Assembly (NCBI GenBank): GCA_037975125.1
Contig: CM075850.1
Location: forward strand, 130,486,181-130,550,180
DNA from: Latrodectus hesperus
Lineage: Eukaryota; Arthropoda; Arachnida; Araneae; Theridiidae
Direction: 5' to 3'
Length of the DNA: 64,000 nt
Part shown: one piece after another, positions 1 to 11,380 of the stretch
How the letters are laid out: each line of letters begins with the position of its first letter
Numbering within the stretch: position 1 is the stretch's first letter
Program-made: the position numbers and the translations under genes
Notes under the pieces: generated by a model
Database searches by the model: none
Told to the model about the DNA's origin: nothing
Seen by the model: the letters and a program-made list of their open reading frames with translations, nothing else

Positions 1-211
1 AGGGGTGGCATTCCATTTATTGGGGGTCTTCTGCATGGTCCCTGCTTCAGAATCACTCCACTCGATTACTTCTATCTAACTGGTGGAGTCCTATTCAGAG
101 CTAGGTCCCAGGAAGCTAATTGGTGCAACAACAACAGCTTCCTGATTTCTAAGAGCTCCTATTTAATGATCAGTGGCCTGGCCATCCAATTCACTGCGCT
201 TTGCCTCATAT
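1..211. other. Unassigned GC-richer segment
   Basis: This stretch is clearly less AT-rich than the neighbouring sequence and has no long open frame. It looks like the body of an interspersed repeat because it runs straight into fragments of SINE family A, but no second copy lies in this window and I cannot classify it. Confidence 0.3.
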
Positions 212-760
212 GGTTTAGATATTTGTAGTATTTCAAAATCAGCTTTAAACCATAGCTGAACCCATAGTTAAATGGTTTGTGTGGTGGGCATTTGTTTGAT
301 TCTCACTTAGAGCTTGGCTGTTTGCAGTGGTTTGGCATTCACTTTAAACCGCAGGTCCCAGTCTAGTTAGCCTTTGTGTAGACAGAAAATGACAGTTGAG
401 CAACAAACCGAACCTTTTAAGCCATAAATCCCTAATGTACTGCCTACAGTGGACACTAAATTCTCTGAATACGGCCATCGGCAGACGAACGTAGGTCCTG
501 ATCTAATTAACTCTCTTGTGCAAAAGATGACCGTTGAGCGACAAACAAACCAAATAAAAACGACATTTGTCCGCCCTCTATATGATGTCACAGGTGTCAA
601 TAAAATAAGCTCTCCTGTGTAAATTTCACCCATAAAAGACTAATTAGTATATCGTGCAACCAAAGACCATCGTGCGTGGTTTTCTTTGGACCAATTTACG
701 TAAAGTGTTTGGAATCCACTTTAAACTGTCCCTGTCTTCGTTTTAATAAGCTAAAAATTA
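212..760 (+). repeat. Cluster of decayed SINE family A fragments
   Basis: At least three 3' fragments of SINE family A lie one after another: about 212-254, 312-414 and 491-555, with a weaker piece at 706-740. Each carries parts of the body typical of the family: 'ggaatccactttaaacc', 'ggtcccggtctaattagcc', then 'gaccgttgagcgacaaac'. The tRNA-like heads are missing or unrecognisable. Open frames of 88 to 94 codons across this region are by-products of the repeats and not genes. Confidence 0.7.
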
Positions 761-2165
761 CCTTTGAGTCAGAAAAACTGTATATTAATTATTATAGGTA
801 TATTAGACAAGCCGGACAAATCAGTATATTCACCGTTAGGCAAGATCCATTGTCTTTCGCCTCGGATAGTATGATTGACAGGAGGATGTTAACTCGGGTG
901 TGGGTCTGGTCTGGTCACGTGATGTTTGTTCAAAATGGAAATGCGGTTGTTTGTATTTAGAGGTTACAGTCATTTGAACAGTGCAGAGGAAATTATATTT
1001 TAGTAACATGATAAAATTCTTACAGCACTTAAATATACAATCTGAAATAATTTTAATGTTTAATTTATTTTGGAAAAGATGACGCTTTTGCTTTTTCTTA
1101 TGCCCGGCAACTTCTAGGATATTCCACTTATTCCATCACTACACGATGCGGAAATGATGGCACCCTATTTAGTGAAACACCCAGTGGTTATGCCATCATT
1201 GCCCAAAATGTGGGAGTGTTCGTCTTTCAGTAGGAACCAATCAGAAGGCTCCCAAACTTGGCCTGTCACTCCCATTTCTCATGCTGGACGTTACAACCTA
1301 TTTTATGCGTGCCCTATCTGCTATTGGCGAATATGATGAATCTGCGTTTGGTTCGGGGTTCGAACTCACTACTTACCGATAACCAATCAGGTCACCGCGG
1401 CCTCCGGTTATTTTGCTTAGTTCTGTCATCTCATATTGTTTAATTTACACTTGCATCACATATTCAGGTAAAGAGTTCATCTCATTTTTGATCTAGTATT
1501 TAACATTACATTGATACTTAAACAGATCCTTTATTTAAATATTTTGGGTCTACCGAATATAGTTTAAAAACAATTGTCATAAAATTGAACCAAATAACTT
1601 TTTTAAACCATAACATTTCACTGAAAGAGTTAAGTATGAAACTATACAAGCAAAAGTAATATAGCTAATAATATAAAAATTGTAAAGCAGAACTCCTGCT
1701 TTACTATTAATTTATTTCTTAGTTATTCCTTAATTTTTGTGTTTGGAAAGTTAAATCACAAAAAAAGACATGAAATATTTGTATACATTATTCCACCAAA
1801 GTGACAAATCACTTTAGAAATTCCTACAAACTATGGTTTATCTAAATTGCTTTAATATATAATGCAACATTTTTTAAATATCTTGTATTAATAAAAAGGA
1901 TTGCATGTTAAAATGAATTTATTTGATTTTTTAGGGTTTTTTTAAATTATTTCTTTAAAAATAATCGGACTTTAAAATGATTTGTTGATTACTCAATGGT
2001 TAATATTACCACAAGGGTTCCTTTGATGCTACTTCTAAAAGTGAATTTTAAACCAATGCAAAATTACAACGCTCAAAGGAAGATCGAACTCGCTAACTGT
2101 TAAATTGAAAATGAATGCTATGAAATGGACTTTGACATGGAAGAAAACAATTACAAAATTTTCAG
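761..2165. other. Non-coding AT-rich sequence
   Basis: I see no supported gene here. About 1110-1440 is GC-richer and contains a B-box-like string (GGGGTTCGAACTC, near 1355), so it may be another old tRNA-derived repeat, but I see no second copy. The remainder is low-complexity AT sequence. Confidence 0.4.
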
Positions 2166-3496
2166 ATTTCTAATATTTTACTAATTTTGTTTTCCATCTG
2201 AAAATGTGTTCATCATTTCATTTTTTATTATTTATCTCCTATTTATGCAATAATATATTTCCATTTTTTATGACCTGCTTTTTCATTCGATTTTTGTTTT
2301 TAATTATCATAAAATTTTTATTCAGATGTACTGTATTACATTTTGAAGTACCAATATTCATAATTTTATTACTCAAAAGAGTATCTTCATGTAGAACTCT
2401 TATTACTTCATTTTCTTCTAAACTTTCAATCTATTTTCTGTGTATCCGTAATCTGCCCGTGAGTAAAAATAACCTTTAAAAATATTTTTATTTGAATCAA
2501 ATAATTACAACACGATAGGAAACTGTCGCTGTTTCAGCAAATATGCCATTTTTTAAAAATGATTTCTCATATAATTTATCTTGTGGAATAAATTTATTGC
2601 ATTTTTTGAACTGAATTTTCACTTTTAAGCTTGCAATTACGTGTAATAATGTTTTTGAAATATATATATATTCCTTGTGTTTTCTAATAATTTAAAGCCC
2701 TTTATAAGTAATTAAATAAACTCTGCTAATAAAGTGAATTTTTATTTTTTCATTGTTCAAACGATTTTTTTAACTAATTTTTCTCCATGTTTGCTTTCAT
2801 TTTTTGTAAAAAAACTCAAAATTTCAAAACTATTCTTAGGTTTTATTCAGAATAATATAAGATTATACACAAAAAATATCGTACTTTTTAAATGAAGTTT
2901 CGATTACAGCTAGAAATTTTTGAAGTGTCCTATCATGTTTGAAAAACTTTGCAAATGCCTTTCATATTGTTTCATTCATCATAATATTAGATAAAATACA
3001 TTTGAAAATATTTCAGAAAATATGTTATGAATTACTGATGTTTTAAACTGTGAAAATATTATTTTCTTCAAAAAAATTAATCGAAACGTACACTTTTTTA
3101 TTTGTAAAATTTTATAGAAATAATACATAAAATTGAATATGTTTAAACAGAAATTTCTTACAAATCAAAGTAAACATTTTTACTTTTAGAAAACCGCAAT
3201 CCAAGTTAAATAATATTAATAACCGATATGCAAACATTGTCATGTGAATTAGAAAGTCAAACAAATCTACAGTATAAATAAAAATTTCAAAATAATTTTT
3301 AAAAAAAATGATTTATTAAGACAATTTCAGAGATTTATTTATATTTGTTTCTTAAATTTATGTGAATATTATGTAATAGTAGCAATAAAATATTTCTTAA
3401 AATTTAAGTTGAATGAGAACTGTCCATAAATTTTGTTCAGCAACTGCAAAAGATTAACCAAACATATAAATGTGAATTGTAAGTGGAAAATATTCG

Positions 3497-3706
3497 TCAA
3501 AATTTACTTTCTTTTTGTTGTATATTTGGCGTGCCAGCAGAATTTGTTCTTGTTTTTATAAAACTTTGGCACGGTAGCTGAAGAAATTTCGCCATTAATG
3601 ACAGAACATTTATAGCTTTTTTTATCATTTGATGGTAGTGAAAGTAGTAGTAGTTTATCGATTCGTTAGTTCGTATTCTGAAATTATATGTGCTATAAAG
3701 GTACAC
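3497..3706 (-). other. 69-codon ORF, copy 1 (doubtful)
   Basis: This minus-strand open frame keeps its length in the duplicated unit (the twin is at 5794-6003) and differs from it by a few amino-acid changes. I recognise no domain, signal peptide or splice context. Open frames of this size arise by chance in such sequence, and a recent duplication would keep them open without selection. Confidence 0.12.
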
Positions 3707-4167
3707 AATGAATCATTGGCGTAAAATAAGATTGATCATAAAGCGCATTCAAAGACAATACATCGTTAACTATGGTCAATAATTCGACATCATCTTAGTT
3801 GATGTTCTCGCCAGATTTACAACCCATGATCAGGCTACACATACATTGTTACAATAGAAATATGCTTACTATTGTAAAAGTACGTCTCAACAAGTTAAAA
3901 GTGCATTGTTCTTGTCAACATAAATATTTGGAATATTGAAGCTCACCACGAACACATAACTTTCACCTGTTCATTCATTATATTTATATATATATATATA
4001 TCACATTCATAAAGTAATTAATAATGCAATATACGTAGAAGCAGCTTTAAAAAAGCACGTGTTGTCAACTGGCGAGTAATGAAGCTAATATTTGTAAAAA
4101 AAAACATTTTAAGGATTTTTTGAAGTCGTCTATTATTCAGGTATTTCAAGTTTGTTTATACATATGA

Positions 4168-4376
4168 ACCCGATGCCGTAGTACTAGCGCTTTGTGTTCC
4201 CGAGACAAAAATCCTCGGTTCCATCCTCGGGCTGAGTAAGGTCGACTCAGGCTCTCATATTTTCAATGGATCCATAAAACTGAGTGCCAAACATGCTTGG
4301 GAACTAAACATTTCGTGTTAGGCTGAGCACCTAACCAGGACAGATGCTTCAGGGCCCTAGGTCCAAAAAAAAAAAA
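4168..4376 (+). repeat. tRNA-derived SINE, family D, copy 1
   Basis: The head resembles a tRNA promoter: 'gatgccgtagtactagcgct' followed by a B-box-like 'cggttccatcctcgg'. The body includes a 'ggatccataaaactgagtgcc' type segment and the element ends in a poly-A run after 'gggccctaggtcc'. Because it lies at the same place in both duplicated units, its insertion predates the duplication. Confidence 0.7.
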
Positions 4377-5793
4377 GAAATATAGGCATTATGGGCCTTG
4401 GTCCTTTATGACTATATATGATATTGCTCTTTAAAAAGATTAACATTTATGTGAAATTTCTAATATTTTACTAATTTTGATTTCCATCTGAAAATAGTGT
4501 TCATCATTTCATTTTTTTATTATTTATCTCCTATTTTATGCAATAATATGTTTCCATTTTTTATGACCTACTTTTTCATTCGTTTTTTGTTTTTAATTAT
4601 CATAAAATTTTTATTCAGATGTACTGTATTACATTATGATGTACCAATATTCATAATTTTATTACTCAAAAGTATCTTCATGTAGAGCTCTTATTACTTC
4701 ATTTTCTTCTAAACTTTCAATCTATTTTCTGTGTATCCGTAATCTGCCCGTGAGTAAAAATAACCTTTAAAAATATTTTTATTTGAATCAAATAATTACA
4801 ACACGATAGGAAACTGTCGCTCTTTCAGCAAATATGCCATTTTTTAAAAATGATTTCTCATATAATTTATCTTGTGGAATAAATTTATTGCATTTTTTGA
4901 ACTGAATTTTCACTTTTAAGCTTGCAATTACGTGTAATAATGTTTTTGAAATATATATATATTCCTTGTGTTTTCTAATAATTTAAAGCCCTTTATAAGT
5001 AATTAAATAAACTCTGCTAATAAAGTGAATTTTTATTTTTTTCATTGTTCAAACGATTTTGTTAACTAATTTTTCTCCTTGTTTGCTTTCATTTTTTGTA
5101 AAAAAACTCAAAATTTCAAAACTATTCTTAGGTTTTATTCAGAATAATATAAGATTACATACAAAAAATATCGTACTTTTTTAATGGAGTTTCGATTACA
5201 GCTAGAAATTTTTGAAGTGTCCTATCATGTTTGAAAAACTTTGCAAATGCCTTTCATATTGTTTCATTCATCATAATATTAGATAAAATACATTTGAAAA
5301 TATTTCAGAAAATATGTTATGAATTACTGATGTTTTAAACTGTGAAAATATTATTTTCTTCAAAAAAATTAATCGAAACGTACACTTTTTTATTTGTAAA
5401 ATTTTATAGAAATAATACATAAAATTTGAATATGTTTAAACACAGAAATCTGTTACAAATCAAAGTAAAACATTTTTACTTTTATAAAACCGCAATGCAA
5501 GTTAAGTAATGTTAATAACCGATATGCAAACACTGTCATGTGAATTAGAAAGTCAAACAAATCTAACAGTATAAATAAAAAATTTCAAAACAATTTTTAA
5601 AAAAATGATTTATTAAGACAATTTCAGAGATTTATTTACATTTGTTGCTTAAATTTATGTGAATATTATGTAATAGTAGCTATAAAATATTTTTTAAAAT
5701 TGAAATTGAATGAGAACTGTCCATAAATTTTGTTTAGCAACTGCAAAAGATTAACAAAACATATAAATGTGAGTTGTAGGTGGAAAATATTCG

Positions 5794-6003
5794 TCAAAAT
5801 TTACTTTCTTTTTGTTGTATATTTGGCGTGCCAGCAGAATTTGTTCTTGTTTTATTAAAACTTTGGCACGGTAGCTGAAGAAATTTCGCCATTAATGACA
5901 AAACATTTATTGGCTTTTTTATCATTTGATGGAAGTGAAAGTAGTAGTAGTTTATCGATTCGTTAGTTCGTATTCTGAAATTATATGTGCTATAAAGGTA
6001 CAC
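5794..6003 (-). other. 69-codon ORF, copy 2 (doubtful)
   Basis: This is the twin of the open frame at 3497-3706 in the second duplicated unit. It is the same length with a few missense differences and no in-frame indel. It may simply reflect a young duplication; no function is proposed. Confidence 0.12.
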
Positions 6004-6462
6004 AATGAATCATTGGCGTAAAATAAGATTGATCATACAGCGCATTCAAAGACAATACATCGTTAACTATGGTCAATAATTCGACATCATCTTAGTTGAT
6101 GTTCTCGCCAGATTTACAACCCATGATCAGGCTACACATACATTGTTACAATAGAAATATGCTTACTATTGTAAAAGTACGTCTCAACAAGTTAAAAGTG
6201 CATTGTTCTTGTCAACATAAATATTTGGAATATTGAAGCTCACCACGAACACATAACTTTCACCTGTTCATTCATTATATTTATATATATATATATACAT
6301 TCATAAAGTAATTAATAATGCAATATACGTAGAAGCAGCTTTAAAAAAATACACGTGTTGTCAACTGGCGAGTAATGAAGCTAATATTTGTAAAAAAGCA
6401 TTTTAAGGATTTGTTGAAGTCGTCTATTATTCAGGTATTTCAAGTTTGTTTATACATATGAA

Positions 6463-6667
6463 CCCGATGCCGTAGTACTAGCGCTTTGTGTTCCCAAGAC
6501 AAAAATCCTCGGTTCCAAATTCGGGCTGAGTAAGGTCGACTCAGGCTTTCATCCTTTCAATGGATGCATAAAAATGAGTGCCAAACATGCTTGGGAACTA
6601 AACATTTCATGTTAGGCTGAACACCTAACCAGGACAGATGCTTCAGGGCCCTAGGTCAAAAAAAAAT
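6463..6667 (+). repeat. tRNA-derived SINE, family D, copy 2
   Basis: This is the duplicate of the family D SINE at 4168-4376, with the same tRNA-like head, body and A-rich tail, carried along in the second tandem unit. Several changes distinguish the copies, for example around the B-box-like region near 6515. Confidence 0.7.
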
Positions 6668-7170
6668 AGGCATTTTGGGCCTTGGTCCTTTATGGACTAT
6701 ATATGATATTGCTCTTTAAAAAGATTAACATTTATGTGAAATTTCTTTAATTAATATATCTCTTAACATTAACTTTATATTTATAAATGTTCCATGTACA
6801 CCATACATGGCGCAATTTTTAGTCCTCATATAAATTTGTATATTTTAATTTGGATATAAAGGACCTCAAAATTAATTTGTAAGAAAATGCACTACAGTGT
6901 TTATCACTGAATGTTTATATTAGTAATATTGAATAGCCCCTGACAAATCATGTTTTATAACCATTTGAGCACACAAAATGCTGGAAATATCGGTTTGCTT
7001 TTCCCGTTCACAAAAAAAATTTAAATAAAAAAAAAATCTGGGAACCTATTTTTTGCCACCCAAGTACTTAAAAAAGTACTTTGACGGAAGAGATCTGTAT
7101 ATTCAATCGCTTAAGTAAAGAACCCTTTTCACTAAATATTTCCTTTTCTAGAAGTTTATGTATTTCCGGT

Positions 7171-7270
7171 TCTGAGCTTTCTGCTTTTTAACCTTTCGCT
7201 CGGCGCAGTATGTCCTTTTTGGATTTTGCGCCAGAAAAAGACAATCAATCAATCAATCTGAGCTTTCTGC
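7171..7270 (+). mobile_element. 72-bp retroinsertion with 14-bp target-site duplication
   Basis: The string 'tctgagctttctgc' is present at 7171-7184 and again, identically, at 7257-7270. The 72 bases between them contain a GC-rich inverted pair, GGCGCA with TGCGCC, around an AT-rich loop, and end in a short (CAAT)n run. A target-site duplication plus a simple-repeat tail is the mark of a severely 5'-truncated non-LTR insertion or a very short SINE. The direction is inferred from the tail. Confidence 0.8.
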
Positions 7271-7523
7271 AGCAAAATATATTGCTGGGACACTTGAATC
7301 AAGCTTCTCGTTTTTGACATTCGTATACTTGGTTTGAAAGATTAAGAAAAATGGCTAGATATTTAAAATTAATTTTGAAGGATTTGTTCAAATTTTTTGC
7401 TATTTCATGAGTCTAAGGCAAATATATTTTTGCTGGCAATAATGAAATGACAACAGTTGTTTTGGTACTATAAAATTCGAAGTGTTTACTTATTAACTTG
7501 AGAAATTTGTAGAATGATTTCGG

Positions 7524-7527
<4 letters not shown>

Positions 7528-7587
<60 letters not shown>

Positions 7588-7588
7588 T
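7528..7588. repeat. TA microsatellite
   Basis: Nearly uninterrupted alternating TA for about 60 bases, with one 'catatata' break. Confidence 0.95.
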
Positions 7589-8863
7589 AAGTTTCAGATA
7601 AATTGATAAACACCAACTTTTTATACTTTAGTGAATTTATGTACATATGAAGTTAAACGAAAATACCTTTCAGAATTTCAAAAATGGATTTCAACTTTTT
7701 AATTTGATAGTTTTATCATTAGCGCTGGACAATTAGAAGAATATATAAATATAAGTATTATAAATATAAATACAATAAGTACATACACAGTAATTAGAAT
7801 ATCGTGGTTCTATTTTTAATTTTAAGTATTAAAATTACACAAAAATATTTAAAATTGGCATGCTAAAATTCAATAATAATATATATAATTTATATATAAT
7901 AATAATATATATAATAATATATATATAATATAATATAATAATATATATAAATTATAATATATATAAATTCAATAATAAATTAATTTTATTGAAAAAATTT
8001 CAAACATTTGAACATTTATTGCTCGAATATTAACTATGTGTAAGCAACGGAAAATAAAAAACTTGAAAATCTTTATTTCACACTTATTAAAATTTTTCTG
8101 AATTACAAATGTGAATCAAATGCTTATATTAAGTGAAAATATGCTTTCATTTCAATATTATGCATTGTGTTGTATTTTGGTTTCAGTATTTTTTAGAATC
8201 ATATCGGTATGTTACGCTTTGACTCCGAATTTAGATTTATTTTATAAATCACGTGGTTTCTGCAAGTTTAATTCTTAAAATTTTAAATTTACGGGTATGT
8301 TTTCCCCAAAATCCGACGTTTGGATTTAATTACATTAAGTTTGGTATACGGAGGGCAATGCCATATTCTATTAGGTGACAGATCAATCAATTTATGAAGC
8401 CTATATAAAACTTTAAAGCAAAGCTCAAACATTAGGCGTATGTGAATTTCTGATTCACTTTCTAAATTTTGTTTAGTTTTTGAACGCTTTCTTGCTATGA
8501 TAAGATTAAAAAATAAGCCTCGCGACCCACTCCGAAAAATTCCGTCCTTGAATTGTAATTCTTGGGGAAATTTGGAACAAATGTGGCAAAAAGTAACCGC
8601 GTAGAACTATTAACAAACAAACGCATTGTTAATTTATTAATGAATGGTAATGAATCTCGCACTATCTTGACTAAAAAGCGCGTTCTCGACTAAAAAGACA
8701 AGGGTGAGCTCTGGTGAACAGTTTCAATTCTGAAGCATACTGGAAACTGATTCTTATTTTATTCCTTATGAGTTCTACTACGTTTTTAATGTTGCTGCAT
8801 ACATTGATATAAGAACTTTCAGCCTTTCTTTCTCCATTCAGTAAAATTACTGTTTAAGAGGTG

Positions 8864-9179
8864 ACGTGTGCTCGTTAAATCCGTGGAATCGAAAGTACTG
8901 TGGTCGGTCGTTGAGCAGTTACCATGGGTGTAATGGTCTGGAGAAAATTTCCTCTCCCTCCAGATAAATTGAAGAGTGGATCCTCTGGTTATGTCATCTA
9001 TCGGAGGAGTTAAGAGCAAAGTCGTACTTTAAACGAAAGAGTGCATCTTTCGTTTAACCAGAGCACCACACCTCCGTGGTGCTCTGGTTAAACGAAAGAT
9101 GCACACTACTGACTGAAATTCACACAACCAACGGCATAGCGATCTTGGCTTGTCGAAGTGTCATAAGTAACAACAACAA
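8864..9179 (+). repeat. SINE family B, copy 1, 5'-truncated and rearranged
   Basis: The body motifs of family B are present in order: 'gtgctcgttaaatccgtgg', 'gtaatggtctggagaaaatt', 'tcctctggttatgtcatcta', and the end 'cataagtaacaacaacaag'. The tRNA-like head seen at 13899 is missing. Between 9022 and 9105 the segment carrying 'gctctggttaaacgaaagat' is present twice in opposite orientation, producing a perfect palindrome. Confidence 0.8.
9041..9104. repeat. Perfect inverted repeat, 29-bp arms, 6-base loop
   Basis: The arms 9041-9069 and 9076-9104 are exact reverse complements around the loop 'acctcc'. Both arms are SINE B sequence ('gtgcatctttcgtttaacca' and its complement). The structure could extrude as a cruciform or fold in RNA. 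Confidence 0.95.
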
Positions 9180-9224
9180 GGGAAGACATAGTGCTATATT
9201 AAAGTAGAAGGCATTGTATGATTC

Positions 9225-9500
9225 TACCAGTAAGCCTTGGGCTTCCTTTATTAATGGGTCAGAGGCTATTCCTGATTTTCCTAGATGTGCAAGTGGGGCA
9301 CTTCTTCGCCTTTCTACAAGCCATGACTGTTTGCCGGTGTATTTGTATCGGTTTAAGCTTTAGAGTCCTCCCTCGTGTCTTTCGTGTAAGCAAGACCATC
9401 TTGACTCGTGCCCTGGACTTGAAGTTTTATATCTACTGTTCAGAGGTATTGAAAGGCCAAAGAATTAATGAACTAATCAATTTTCTGGGCATTTATTATA
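9225..9500 (+). pseudogene. Decayed non-LTR retrotransposon C-terminal tail
   Basis: Reading with frame changes gives a typical C-terminal end of a reverse-transcriptase/RNase H polyprotein: a 'GALLRLSTSHDCLPVYLYRF' stretch, an in-frame stop, then a cysteine- and histidine-containing segment 'CLSCKQDHLDSCPGLEVLYL'. This resembles the zinc-knuckle-like end of LINE ORF2. An AT-rich tail with AATAAATAAA follows near 9503. Stops and shifts make it non-functional. The family is inferred from motif style, not from a search. Confidence 0.55.
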
Positions 9501-9589
9501 AGTAAATAAATAAACATAAGAACTTTCAAACAGTGATGAACTGAATAAGGAATGATTGTGCGTCGGAAATCTTTTTTTCATGATCTGAC

Positions 9590-10300
9590 ATCAAATGGCA
9601 AGACCATGAAATGAAGATTCAGATGAGAAATCCCGACTACTTCTCAGTATTTCGCAGTGAACTAATGGCCATTGACGAAAACCTAAATTCTTTTGTGTCC
9701 CTTTCAACTGGGAAAAAAATATGGATTTTGTCTGATAGCAAAAGTGTGATTCAAAACTTGACCAATTGACAAAGTGTGAGAGACAGTATTGGAGTATCTA
9801 TACTGAGTAAATTTAAATGGTTATCCATATCCCATGACATTCGTCCTCAGTGGATACCTTCCCATGTCGATCTAGAGGGAAATGAAACTGCAGACACCTT
9901 GGCTAAGGCGGGGGAACTCGTGAGGTCCCTGAGCCGTTAGCACCTCTCACCTTTTTGGAAATCTTTTTAAGAGTAAAAAAGCAGGTTTAAGACCACATGG
10001 ATTATCCTTCCAGAGCACCAATGGTATCGGTGTTCTCGTCCGGAAAGCTCACGGCTTTAAAAGACGGGAATAATCTACTTTCGCCCACTTTCGAAGTGGT
10101 CACCCCCAGATCATTAAAACTTTCTGAGGGCTCCAAAATTTTCGAGACATGTACCAACTGTTTTGCTGAACAAGCTACGCCAGAACACATCCTTGAGTGC
10201 CTGGGGCTATCCAAACAAGATTTATGCGACGATCCTTTGATGGTACTAGATTTTTTGAAGGTGTTTAACGTTATGGACCTAGTCTAGCACTGCTGGCCAA
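9590..10300 (+). pseudogene. Decayed LINE with RNase H and C-terminal domain
   Basis: The first part translates to an RNase H-like segment: 'RSELMAIDENLNSF', then 'WILSDSKSVIQNL' (the D of DSKS is a catalytic-type aspartate), an in-frame stop, then 'WIPSHVDLEGNETADTLAKA'. That last piece matches the conserved WIPSH..GNE.AD.LAK block of LINE RNase H. Downstream, 9997-10287 is open for 96 codons and ends with 'FAEQATPEHILECLGL', then a 'VLDFLKVFNVMDLV' type terminus common to I/Jockey-like elements. Stops and frame changes show it is dead. The open frame is the remains of ORF2, not a host gene. Confidence 0.8.
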
Positions 10301-11370
10301 AGGGGACATGCGAAAACATGGTGAGTCGGGTTAAGAAAAACTTGTTATACCTATATACAAGTTATACCTATATAAACAAGTTTGTTATACCTATATAAAC
10401 AATTTTGGTATAAGAAAAACTTTTCATACATCGCACATACACAGTGACACTGAAAATTTTCATGACATGCCTAATTCTCGAATTTTTTATTAGTTACATT
10501 CAATGTAAATGAAAAATTAAGTCACTAATGTACCAAACTATCGATAACTTTCACGGACATCAGAACATCGATAATTCTTACGGAAATCTGTTCAAGAATT
10601 TCTTTATCAATTTGAATTGCAGAAGCTGTATATATGTATAACATTTGCAAGACATTACTTAGCCAATAATAGTAGTAATTTGAAATTTCCATTCTCGAAT
10701 TTTTGCAACATTTCGGTTGCAAAGCTATTCACACTGTCCCTGCTGCAATTAGTCTTCGTGTGCAAAAAAGTGATAGCATAACTTCAACTAAACCAATCCG
10801 ACAGTGAGATTGAGTTTTTTATTCTCTTGTAGCGATTTGTGTAACTTCTTGTTACTGCCATATTTTTCAGTGGTACTTCCTAAAAATGCTAGATTTTTAA
10901 ATTGGTCTTTATAGTTGAATTCTAATATAAATTTATGTGTTTCCATTGAGAGAGATCAATTAAACTTCATTTTACAAATGAAAATCTCATTATTTTTCAT
11001 CGGCTTGTCTTTTTTACTTTAAAAAACTTGATATTCTTATTATCACTATGCTATTTGATCTTAAGCTGACCAGTTTTTGATCTTTGTCCTGGATTTTTTT
11101 ATAAATGTCTTATATGAACTGTAAGTCTTGGTCGAATCTCTTGTGAGCAACAAGTAACTTAGTGACAAACAACGATAACCATAAATGATTTTGTACCATA
11201 TTTCAAACCACAACTTTTTATTTAAGTTTCTCTTCCCGAATTTTGGGGCAAATTGGTAATCGTAACATCTTCTGAATCGGAATTCGTATCTCGCACTTTT
11301 AGTTGGTGTTAACTCATGTTTGTTATGGATATCTAGCATAGGTGCACTTGTTTTTCGCAGCGAAAGTAAG

Positions 11371-11380
11371 GCGCATGCGC
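11371..11380. promoter_or_regulatory. NRF-1-like palindrome GCGCATGCGC
   Basis: The perfect 10-bp palindrome GCGCATGCGC is the core of the known NRF-1 (insect EWG) binding consensus, commonly found in promoters. It lies about 30 bases upstream of the ATG of a 92-codon minus-strand open frame (11061-11339), inside a CpG-containing patch of otherwise AT-rich sequence. Promoter function is an inference. Confidence 0.3.

Larger units (their letters stand above)
2166..4455. repeat. Tandem duplication, unit 1 (about 2.29 kb)
   Basis: This is the left copy of a head-to-tail duplication. It begins at 'tttctaatattttactaatt' (2167) and the same string recurs at 4457, where unit 2 begins. The copies stay collinear over the whole length, including an internal TA tract, a SINE D and a 69-codon minus-strand open frame, with scattered substitutions and small indels. 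The unit's end motif 'taacatttatgtgaaatttc' appears at 4441 and again at 6726. Confidence 0.93.
4456..6745. repeat. Tandem duplication, unit 2 (about 2.29 kb)
   Basis: This is the right copy, collinear with 2166-4455. Differences include a TA tract of different length near 6283, small indels in A runs and scattered substitutions. After 'gtgaaatttc' (6737-6745) the sequence leaves the unit and continues into unique sequence, which fixes the right edge. Confidence 0.93.
6746..8863. other. Non-coding AT-rich sequence
   Basis: No gene is supported. Inside are a small retroinsertion at 7171-7270, a TA microsatellite at 7528-7588, and a low-complexity block of ata/taat repeats near 7875-7975. The rest is unique-looking AT-rich sequence. 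Confidence 0.5.

Noticed and set aside
367..633. 88-codon minus-strand ORF
   Set aside because: It lies across SINE A fragments; a similar antisense peptide appears at 60579-60833 for the same reason.
9997..10287. Host gene of 96 codons
   Set aside because: It joins an RNase H-bearing LINE remnant and has the ILECLGL...VMDLV end typical of LINE ORF2.
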